NCBI GenBank assembly: GCA_958418185.1
Contig: CATZEP010000112.1
Coordinates: 1-5,013, forward strand
DNA from: an uncultured Collinsella sp.
GTDB taxonomy: Bacteria; Actinomycetota; Coriobacteriia; Coriobacteriales; Coriobacteriaceae
Length of the DNA: 5,013 nucleotides
Reading direction: 5' to 3'
Under the pieces are notes generated by a model. It was not told where the DNA came from, did not search any database, and worked only from the letters and a program-made list of their open reading frames with translations. Below, piece after piece: positions 1 to 5,013 of the stretch. The position numbers were made by a program, and so were the translations under genes. Position 1 is the stretch's first letter. Each line of letters starts with the position of its first letter.

Positions 1-32
1 CGGCGGATCCAATTGGGTCCGCCGCCCTTTTT
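1..32 (+). terminator. Rho-independent terminator of a gene left of the window
   Basis: A 10-bp stem (1-10 with 15-24, one G-T wobble) closes on the tetraloop AATT. Two further C residues and a CTTTTT tract (27-32) follow. This is the classic intrinsic terminator layout for plus-strand transcription. The stem may extend beyond the left edge. The gene it ends is not visible, so its identity is unknown. Confidence 0.8.
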
Positions 33-82
33 CGTGCGACAATCGATGATGTTGAGCGGATGCGATGCAAGGAGATATGCAG

Positions 83-256
83 ATGAAAGACGAGATCAAG
101 ACAAGCGCGCCGGCGCCCAAGCCCACGTCCAGACCGGCACCCAAGCCGCGCGACCCCTACATCCGTGCCGAGAACGAGGACGACGACGGCTACGATCCCT
201 ACAGCGATCGCCGCCCCGAGCGCGAGCCAATGTTCGAAGCCGACCCGTGGCGCTGA
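83..256 (+). CDS. Small disordered Pro/Lys- and Asp-rich hypothetical protein, 57 aa
   Basis: I do not recognise this protein. The start at 83 is chosen because a strong Shine-Dalgarno AAGGAGAT (69-76) sits about 7 bases upstream; an in-frame ATG at 65 lies before that site and has none of its own. Residues 8-22 are a low-complexity Ala/Pro/Lys stretch with PAPKP-like units, residues 29-38 are acidic (AENEDDDGYD), and the tail ends in FEADPWR. There is no membrane segment, signal peptide, cysteine or recognisable domain, so it is probably soluble and intrinsically disordered. It begins only about 50 bases after a terminator, and I see no convincing sigma-70 promoter in that gap. It may therefore depend on read-through or on a non-canonical promoter. 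Its strong ribosome binding site and clean stop favour a real gene; the unusual composition leaves some doubt. Confidence 0.65.
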   Translation: MKDEIKTSAPAPKPTSRPAPKPRDPYIRAENEDDDGYDPYSDRRPEREPMFEADPWR

Positions 257-280
257 GTGCCACCCAAAAGGCCACCAATA

Positions 281-347
281 AGTTGCGGTGAAATAGGGAC
301 TGTTTTGCAGTTTGATCAGCAAAAACCGTCCCTATTCCACCGCAACT
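281..347. repeat. Long imperfect palindrome, REP/MITE-like intergenic element
   Basis: The left arm 281-308 (starting AGTTGCGGTG) and right arm 319-347 (ending CACCGCAACT) are near-perfect reverse complements. They pair over about 28 bp with two mismatches and one bulged base, around a 10-base loop (309-318). The element lies between two convergent genes, 24 bases after the small gene's stop and about 41 bases before the end of the next gene. Such a long stem without a proper T-tract on either side is more like a mobile palindromic repeat (REP or miniature element) than a dedicated terminator, although it could stop transcription from both sides. From memory, similar TTGCGGTG...TAGGGAC palindromes recur in Collinsella genomes; that recollection was not checked here. 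Confidence 0.8.
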
Positions 348-388
348 GCGTTAGGGATGTGGATGTTGGGCGGCTGTCTTCGGGCCGG

Positions 389-1891
389 CTAGTCCTGTGC
401 TTTGATGCTCGGCAGGAGAATCTGGGCGAGGTAGTCGGTCTCGAGTTTGGTCGCGGCGTCTGCGTTGCCGTCTTTGCCAACCAGGTCGTTCTTAATCTGG
501 CTATAGGTGTAGCGGTTGCCGGTCGTAAGCTCGACAAGCTCAATCGCCGTATCCATGGGGTAGGTCGACACGGGGTTCTGCGTGCGCCCGTTGATGGTTT
601 GCGGAATCACGTACGGATAGACAGGGCCGCTGGCGTAGACGGTGTAGCCGTTGCCTAGGCTGACCGTGCCCAAAACCGTATCGCCGTCGTCGGGGGTAAA
701 GGTCTCGCCGTCGCGCACTGCGACAAGTGTCACGATTGGCGTATTGGTGTCATCGCCCAGATAGATGCACAGCGTGCTGCCGTTTTGCCAGGTCGCGACC
801 TTGCCATACCACTCAACCGGAATATCGAGCTGATACAGGTTCGTCGCCTTGTGTCGAGCGTCGGCATCGCGGGCGGACTGTGCCTCGCTTGCGCTTACGG
901 CGTTGGCGGCGGCATCACGGCGCGTAATTGCCGCCTGCTGGAGTATCTTTGCCGCGGCGGCAGAGCTTGCGCCCCCTTCCTCGGCATACTTGGCGGCGGC
1001 ATCGATCTGGTCGTCGGTCACCGTGTCGGCCGAAGGTACCTTGAGCTTAAAGGTGGCCTGGGCACTCAAATCCTGCCCATCGCTCTTAATGGTGACCTGC
1101 GCCTTGGTGGTGGGGACGGTGTAGATGGTGCCGTCTTCCGCGATGGGGGATCCAGCAATGGAGAGCGTGTAATCGCCGGGCAGCAGCCTAATGCCGCGAC
1201 CGTGCTCGTCAACGGAGAGCGTCGCGCTCACAGAAGAGCCGTCGGAGTCCTGGCCACTCACCTGCACGGGGATCTTTGAGCCGGTGGAGCAGTCGAGCCC
1301 CGCGGCATGTACGCCAATTTGCACCGACATCATGGTATGGGCGTTTGCGGCAACCACGGCGGCCTGCTCTTGCTGGTATCCGTTCCAAGCCGCATAGCCC
1401 GCGCCGCCGGCGACGAGCGCGACGGCCACAACGCCGGCAACCATCAGGTTGCGGCGCTTGGGCGACATCTTACGATGACGAACCTCGGCTTCGCGTGCCG
1501 AAGGAACGGACGGTAGGGGAATATCGCCCATGGCGATGGTCTCGTCCACGGCAGGCGCAGAGCCTAAGCCAGGGAGCTCGCGGGTCAGCGAATCTTCGGC
1601 CGGCAAGTTGTCGAGCAAGATGGTTTCCTCGCTCGTGTCGGATTCGGGCTGGTCGTCGGCCTCGCATTCGGAATCCTCGTGCCCCGCCCCGTCTTCGGTG
1701 GGCGCGGCGCCATCGTCTTTTGCATCCTGATCATCGGGCTGTGCCTCGATTTCCGGCTCATCCTGCACATCAACGCTCGAATCGTCAAACGCAACATCGT
1801 CAAGCGAAATCCGGTCTAGGCTCTCCAGGGCCTCGGCACACGCTTCTGCATCTTGGGCCGCATCCTCTTGGCCCATCGTCTCATCTTTCAT
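389..1891 (-). CDS. Membrane-anchored surface protein with acidic cytoplasmic tail, 500 aa
   Basis: This is a hypothetical bitopic membrane protein. Residues 1-130 are strongly acidic and low in hydrophobic residues, hence probably disordered. Basic residues at 138-147 (RHRKMSPKRR) precede one hydrophobic helix at about 149-169, so the tail should be cytoplasmic and the rest outside. Residues 187-285 look like a small beta-sandwich with an LLPGDYTL motif. Residues 296-349 are Ala-rich and helical (spacer or coiled coil). Residues 352-500 form a second beta-rich domain beginning YQLDIPVEWYGKV. There is no LPXTG sorting signal, lipobox or catalytic motif. The tail carries two similar decamers, EETILLDNLP (88-97) and DETIAMGDIP (116-125). 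The start at 1891 has GGGGGAT just upstream; ATG six codons in is an alternative. The same frame stays open upstream to 2113, but that would read through a terminator and is not used. It is monocistronic as seen. The topology is secure, the function unknown. Confidence 0.85.
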   Translation of the reverse strand: MKDETMGQEDAAQDAEACAEALESLDRISLDDVAFDDSSVDVQDEPEIEAQPDDQDAKDDGAAPTEDGAGHEDSECEADDQPESDTSEETILLDNLPAEDSLTRELPGLGSAPAVDETIAMGDIPLPSVPSAREAEVRHRKMSPKRRNLMVAGVVAVALVAGGAGYAAWNGYQQEQAAVVAANAHTMMSVQIGVHAAGLDCSTGSKIPVQVSGQDSDGSSVSATLSVDEHGRGIRLLPGDYTLSIAGSPIAEDGTIYTVPTTKAQVTIKSDGQDLSAQATFKLKVPSADTVTDDQIDAAAKYAEEGGASSAAAAKILQQAAITRRDAAANAVSASEAQSARDADARHKATNLYQLDIPVEWYGKVATWQNGSTLCIYLGDDTNTPIVTLVAVRDGETFTPDDGDTVLGTVSLGNGYTVYASGPVYPYVIPQTINGRTQNPVSTYPMDTAIELVELTTGNRYTYSQIKNDLVGKDGNADAATKLETDYLAQILLPSIKAQD

Positions 1892-2017
1892 ATATCCCCC
1901 AAGCTCAATATCGGGACAACACTGTACCCAAAAACGGGACCCCATAGAGCCGCCGCATGATTTGAAACCCGATTTTATATATGCGCATGTTTTTGAATAG
2001 ATGAATAGAGACGCAAC
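1892..2017 (-). promoter_or_regulatory. Leader and presumed promoter region of the surface-protein gene
   Basis: This gap lies between the terminator of the DUF5692 gene and the start at 1891, so the promoter for the surface-protein gene must be here. The best candidate is an AT-rich block at 1972-1981, which reads TATATAAAAT on the minus strand and offers TATAAA or TAAAAT as a -10 element. No good -35 hexamer stands at 16-18 bp; the closest, TTCAAA (1997-1992), is 14 bp away. If correct, the 5' leader would be about 75 bases. I see no riboswitch-like structure. Confidence 0.3.
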
Positions 2018-2020
2018 GAC

Positions 2021-2060
2021 AAAAGCCCCCGAAAAGCGAGCGAAACGCTTTCCGGGGGCT
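2021..2060 (-). terminator. Strong rho-independent terminator after the DUF5692 gene
   Basis: Read on the minus strand, the stem is AGCCCCCGGAAAGCG (2060-2046) pairing with 2038-2024: 15 bp with one A-C mismatch and a 7-base loop. TTTTG follows (T-tract 2024-2021). It lies 68 bases beyond the stop codon of the DUF5692 gene and ends the regulator-DUF5692 transcript. The T-tract is present only on this strand, so it is directional. Confidence 0.85.
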
Positions 2061-2127
2061 CTGCGAGACATTGGATTGAAAGTCTGGCGGACGGGCCTAT
2101 GCCCAACTGCCAACAGCGACCAACATG

Positions 2128-3135
2128 TTACTCAGCGTGCGCGTAATCAACCTTGGCGCGGCGGGCGGTAGCCTTCTCCCAATCGCTGGTGCCCTCAAAG
2201 ACATCCTGCTTGTAGGGATTGCGGCCGAGCTTCTTGGCGCGGTAGGCGATGTAGATGATCGCGGCGACGTTGGCGACCAGCGCAGCGATCGAGACCGCGG
2301 TAGCGGCGCCGGGGTCGAGCGTGGAGTGGGTCACGAAGATGGACTCCTCCTGGAAGTACGGGAACACCTGAGCAAACATGCACCAAATAGCCAGCGTAAA
2401 GGCGCGGTTCTGGATCCAGCCGCCCTTGTTCCAGATAAAGGCGGCGACGGTGGGCGCCAGCAGCAGCGCAAAGCCGCAGAACCAGGAGTGGGTGGGCAGG
2501 CAGTTGTAGGTGTAGCAGAAGTTCCAGATATCGTAGGCGATGATGTAGACCCAGGTCATGTCGGGCCACAGCATATCGGTCTTGTCCTCGGAGGCGTAGA
2601 CGCTCCACCAACCGGTCATGCAGAAGATGTTGATGAGACCGGCGATGCCGTTGAACACGTTGTTCCAGCCGGCCAGCTGCGTAGCACCTTCGGAGGTGAC
2701 CCAAGTGGATTGGCCCAGGACAAAGAAGTGATAGGCGCTCTCGAAGTCGGACACGACGGCGATCATGATGTTGATGGCGACGATCACAAACGGCCATGCG
2801 CGGAACCAATGCGCCTTGCCGATCTTGCCCAACTGGTACTTAATGGCAATGAAACCCCAGCAACCGGCCAGCGCCGCGTATACCTTGGCGTAGTGGAACC
2901 AGCTGTTCTGGTACACATGGGTGGGGTTGGTGAGCGCCCACTCGGCACCCTGCGAAACGCCCACGGCGATGGCGACGCAGTAGATGGTCATGGCCAGCGG
3001 AGCCACGCCAAAGATGATTGCCGCGCCCAGCTTGGTGCGGCGGCCGACCTCGTTGAGCACGATCAGGCCAATAAAGACCATGGCCCAGCCAGCCCAGTGG
3101 ATAAGGGTATCGCTACCCCAAACATCGAACAGCAT
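2128..3135 (-). CDS. DUF5692 family integral membrane protein, 335 aa
   Basis: This polytopic membrane protein resembles the uncharacterised family DUF5692. About nine hydrophobic helices can be placed at residues 12-30, 37-60, 82-100, 112-130, 154-173, 191-211, 216-235, 243-261 and 276-298. A hydrophilic basic tail follows (299-335). The helices are rich in Trp and Tyr and carry polar residues, for example ESAYHFF (132-138) and the segment DIWNFCYTYNCLPTHSWFC (202-220). Seven cysteines are present (53, 92, 172, 207, 212, 220, 252), none in a CxxC pair. The start is supported by AAAGGAGA (3148-3141), with GGAG 6 bases from the ATG. The gene lies 63 bp downstream of a TetR regulator on the same strand, with a good terminator after it, so the two probably form one operon under that regulator's control. 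Transport or a membrane redox role are both possible; the sequence does not decide, and the family has no function I can cite. The family assignment comes from recognition of sequence style and was not searched. Confidence 0.85.
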   Translation of the reverse strand: MLFDVWGSDTLIHWAGWAMVFIGLIVLNEVGRRTKLGAAIIFGVAPLAMTIYCVAIAVGVSQGAEWALTNPTHVYQNSWFHYAKVYAALAGCWGFIAIKYQLGKIGKAHWFRAWPFVIVAINIMIAVVSDFESAYHFFVLGQSTWVTSEGATQLAGWNNVFNGIAGLINIFCMTGWWSVYASEDKTDMLWPDMTWVYIIAYDIWNFCYTYNCLPTHSWFCGFALLLAPTVAAFIWNKGGWIQNRAFTLAIWCMFAQVFPYFQEESIFVTHSTLDPGAATAVSIAALVANVAAIIYIAYRAKKLGRNPYKQDVFEGTSDWEKATARRAKVDYAHAE

Positions 3136-3153
3136 GCTGCTCTCCTTTCACAC

Positions 3154-3181
3154 GCCCGCGGCCCCTCTTCTGATCGCGGGC
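3154..3181 (-). other. Intergenic hairpin between regulator and DUF5692 gene
   Basis: A perfect 7-bp GC-only stem (GCCCGCG at 3154-3160 with CGCGGGC at 3175-3181) closes a 14-base loop. It lies within the 63-bp gap, five bases before the AAAGGAGA ribosome binding site of the downstream gene. No T-tract follows, so it is not a full terminator. It could moderate read-through or protect the downstream mRNA after processing; this is inference. Confidence 0.4.
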
Positions 3182-3198
3182 AGTTTGGCCAAATGGCG

Positions 3199-3861
3199 TC
3201 AGTTCTGGGGCTTGCGCTCCGGATACTTGGCGGTATAGCCCTCGATGTGGAGCGTCGAGGCGATAATCTCCTTGACCGTCTCGTCGGGCACATCGGGGTG
3301 CGTGCGGATATACATCAACAGTCCCATGATGAGGGTGTAGAACGTCTCGTAGACATGGTCGATGCGTAGCTCATGATGGGCGACAAAATCCACCACGGTG
3401 GTGTCGCAGATATACTGCGCCACGCGCTGGACCACGTTGTGCAAAAAGCCGCCGTAGAGCGCACCGCTGCTCGAGGTGAGCGTGCTCGGCAGCTCGTGGC
3501 CGCTCACGACCAGACGCTTGAAGAGCGGGGCGACGGTGTCGAGTGCGCCTTCGATGTCGCCAACCGTGCGGCTAGCATTCCACTGCTCGAGCTCGGAGAT
3601 AAAACCGTCGATTGCCTCGTCCATGACGGCGGTGACGGCGGCGTCCATATCGGCAAAGTAGTGGTAGAACAATGAGCGCGTACAGCCGGCTCGCTTGGTC
3701 ACGGCCGATACCGAAAGATGCGACACGCCCAGCTCGGAGCTTACGGTGCGCACGGCATCGAGGATCTCGCGACGGCGTTCGTCGCCTGTCAGGCGCTTTG
3801 CCGCGCTATCGGATGCGGGGACGGTATCGACCACAGAGGTATCTGCTGTGTTGTCGCCCAT
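3199..3861 (-). CDS. TetR/AcrR family transcriptional regulator, 220 aa
   Basis: This is a one-component repressor-type regulator. The TetR DNA-binding domain spans about residues 27-73. It opens with ERRREILDAVRTVSSELG, and the helix-turn-helix lies at about 49-70, ending in the family hallmark TRSLFYHYFADMD. A non-hydrophobic 20-residue extension precedes it. Residues 80-210 form the all-helical ligand-binding and dimerisation domain, whose sequence gives no clue to the ligand. Total length is normal for the family. The start at 3861 is preceded by GAAAGGCGG (3876-3868). The gene is divergent from the oxidoreductase at 4051 and lies directly upstream of the DUF5692 gene. The shared intergenic region holds two matching palindromes that fit a TetR operator, so autoregulation and control of both neighbours are likely. 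An activator role is possible but less common in this family. Confidence 0.93.
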   Translation of the reverse strand: MGDNTADTSVVDTVPASDSAAKRLTGDERRREILDAVRTVSSELGVSHLSVSAVTKRAGCTRSLFYHYFADMDAAVTAVMDEAIDGFISELEQWNASRTVGDIEGALDTVAPLFKRLVVSGHELPSTLTSSSGALYGGFLHNVVQRVAQYICDTTVVDFVAHHELRIDHVYETFYTLIMGLLMYIRTHPDVPDETVKEIIASTLHIEGYTAKYPERKPQN

Positions 3862-3915
3862 GTTTTGCCGCCTTTCATCCTCTTTTGCCTGACCGTTCGC
3901 CTAACAGTCTTGAAT

Positions 3916-3961
3916 ATTGTTGACGGTTCGTCAATACTATTTTTGACACAATGTCAACAAT
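3916..3961. promoter_or_regulatory. Tandem palindromic operator in the divergent promoter region
   Basis: Two palindromes of the same design sit side by side: TTGACG-GTT-CGTCAA (3920-3934) and TTGACA-CAA-TGTCAA (3943-3957). Both have perfect 6-bp arms and a 3-bp centre, and the centres (3927 and 3950) are 23 bp apart. Their flanks also agree, so 3916-3938 and 3939-3961 can be read as two abutting 23-bp units. The consensus TTGACR-N3-YGTCAA has the size and symmetry of TetR-family operators. A near-palindromic TACTAT (3935-3940, +; TAGTAT on the minus strand) lies between the arms and could be a -10 element in either direction, though no well-spaced -35 is evident. Binding by the adjacent TetR protein is inferred from position. 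Confidence 0.75.
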
Positions 3962-4050
3962 GGCGGGTGAACGGCATGGGGGCATGCCCGGCCTGCAAAA
4001 AAAGAGGGGCGCCGCGGTCTCGCCGGGCTGTGGCAAGAGAAGGGACGACC

Positions 4051-5013
4051 ATGATTCTCAACGGACCGGGGATTAGCTACACCGAGCCCGATATCGGTGC
4101 GGAGTTTGTGCCGCCGCTGCCGGAGCATCCGCGCGAGGCCATCGTCAAACTGTGCGAGCACTGCACCAACCGCCTGCTGCATCGCGACGAGCTGCTGGGC
4201 TACGAGTACTGGTCGTTTGCCGAGGCCGCGACTGACGAGCAGGCCGAAGTGCTCTGCAAGATGAAGATGCGCCGTCCCTACACGCTGCCCGAGATGGTCA
4301 AACTCACCGGCATGCCCGAGGCCCAGATCGAGAAGATGCTCGACGACATGAGCTACACGGGCCTGCTCGAGTACAACTGGGAAAATCCCGAGCGAGCCAA
4401 GCAGTGGGTGCTGCCCATGCTGGTGCCGGGTTCTGCTGAGTTCCTCAACATGCGCGTGAGCCAGCTCGAGGAGCATCCGGTCTATGCCAAGTTCTTTGAG
4501 CAGGCATCCAAGGGGCCGCTGTCCAAGGCCACGCCGATGGTGCCGCCCGGAGGTGCCGGCATCGGCATGCATGTCATTCCGGTCGAGAAGGCCATCGATG
4601 CCGCGAGCACCTCGGTGCCTATTGAGCATATCGAGCATTGGCTCGACAAATACGATGGCAAATATGCCGCTAGCACCTGCAGCTGCCGCGCGAGCCGTCG
4701 CGTGATGGGAGAGGGCTGCGCCGACGACCCGGCCGATTGGTGCATCGCCGTGGGCGATATGGCCGACTACGTGGTCGAGACCGATCGTGGTCATTACGTG
4801 ACCCGCGACGAGGTCTACGACATCCTGCGCCAGGCCGAGGACAACGGCTTTGTGCACCAGATCACCAACATTGACGGCGAGAACAAGATCTTCGCCATCT
4901 GCAACTGCAACGTCAACATCTGCAACGCCCTGCGCACCAGCCAGCTGTTCAACACGCCCAATATGAGCCGTTCGGCCTATGTAGCGAAGGTGAAAACCGA
5001 AAACTGCGTTGCC
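4051..5013 (+). CDS. Cysteine-rich Fe-S oxidoreductase, N-terminal 321 aa (runs off right edge)
   Basis: The frame stays open for 321 codons to the window end, so the gene is 3'-incomplete because of the window, not by mutation. The start at 4051 has GAAGGGA (4039-4045) about 6 bases upstream. Residues 35-38 form CEHC. Residues 77-110 (PYTLPEMVKLTG...YTGLLEY) look like a winged-helix fold, probably structural. Two cysteine groups follow: C210-x-C212-x10-C223-x7-C231 (starting CSCR), and C284-x-C286-x4-C291 (CNCNVNIC). The visible part ends at TENCVA, which resembles the opening of a ferredoxin-type CxxCxxCxxxCP site. I therefore expect a 4Fe-4S domain just past the edge. From memory of related anaerobe proteins, a GltD-like FAD/NAD(P) oxidoreductase domain may come after it; this is inference. 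It should be a cytoplasmic electron-transfer enzyme. Its position opposite a TetR gene, across a double operator, suggests ligand-induced expression. The 89-base leader shows no riboswitch that I recognise. Confidence 0.85.
   Translation, partial: MILNGPGISYTEPDIGAEFVPPLPEHPREAIVKLCEHCTNRLLHRDELLGYEYWSFAEAATDEQAEVLCKMKMRRPYTLPEMVKLTGMPEAQIEKMLDDMSYTGLLEYNWENPERAKQWVLPMLVPGSAEFLNMRVSQLEEHPVYAKFFEQASKGPLSKATPMVPPGGAGIGMHVIPVEKAIDAASTSVPIEHIEHWLDKYDGKYAASTCSCRASRRVMGEGCADDPADWCIAVGDMADYVVETDRGHYVTRDEVYDILRQAEDNGFVHQITNIDGENKIFAICNCNVNICNALRTSQLFNTPNMSRSAYVAKVKTENCVA

Noticed and set aside
257..658. Plus-strand open frame of 133 codons after the small gene
   Set aside because: It runs through the palindromic repeat and antisense to the C-terminus of the surface protein, without a ribosome binding site.
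2093..2104. Small hairpin GGGC-CTAT-GCCC between the DUF5692 stop and the terminator
   Set aside because: A stem of only 4 bp and no T-tract; the strong terminator at 2021-2060 explains transcript ending.
1892..2113. Extension of the surface protein start to 2113 (74 more residues)
   Set aside because: The extension would translate through the terminator hairpin of the neighbouring operon and lacks a ribosome binding site, while the start at 1891 has a G-rich site just upstream.
3184..3193. Perfect palindrome TTTGGCCAAA just past the TetR stop codon
   Set aside because: Ten bases of self-complementarity are expected by chance at this scale; it does not match the TTGACR-N3-YGTCAA operator and has no obvious role.
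2125..3369. Plus-strand open frame of 414 codons
   Set aside because: It lies antisense to the DUF5692 and TetR genes, has a low-complexity Asp/Gly/His-rich translation with no domain, and no ribosome binding site. It is a high-GC shadow frame.
3960..4076. 38-codon leader peptide overlapping the start of the oxidoreductase gene
   Set aside because: Its ATG lies inside the operator with no Shine-Dalgarno, the translation is featureless, and it ends out of frame inside the oxidoreductase gene.
3937..4857. Minus-strand open frame of 306 codons
   Set aside because: It is antisense to the oxidoreductase and crosses the operator region. Its His/Leu/Gly-rich translation has no recognisable domain, whereas the plus strand encodes a clear cysteine-motif protein.

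Overview
The window reads as ordinary chromosomal DNA of a high-GC anaerobic gut actinomycete of the class Coriobacteriia, most likely Collinsella or a close relative. The grounds are overall GC of roughly 60%, a DUF5692-type membrane protein, an Fe-S oxidoreductase of a kind typical of strict anaerobes, an acidic single-pass surface protein of Coriobacteriia style, and a long palindromic intergenic repeat that I recall from Collinsella genomes. The taxonomic call is inference from content; there is no rRNA or other marker gene here.

Layout, left to right. Bases 1-32 hold a rho-independent terminator of a gene outside the window. A 57-residue disordered small protein (83-256, +) follows. A long inverted repeat (281-347) fills the gap between it and the convergent gene at 389-1891 (-), a 500-residue membrane-anchored protein with an acidic cytoplasmic tail and a beta-rich extracellular part. 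A strong minus-strand terminator (2021-2060) separates that gene from a two-gene minus-strand unit: a TetR-family regulator (3199-3861) followed downstream by a nine-helix DUF5692 membrane protein (2128-3135). Divergent from the regulator, a large cysteine-rich oxidoreductase begins at 4051 (+) and runs off the right edge.

The right half forms a coherent module. The regulator and the oxidoreductase share a 189-bp divergent intergenic region. It carries two adjacent palindromes of the same design (TTGACG-GTT-CGTCAA and TTGACA-CAA-TGTCAA, centres 23 bp apart), which is the expected form of a tandem TetR operator. The simplest model is that a small ligand releases the regulator and induces both its own operon, including the DUF5692 protein, and the oxidoreductase. 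The substrate cannot be read from this sequence. No CRISPR array, insertion sequence, tRNA, rRNA or phage gene was seen.
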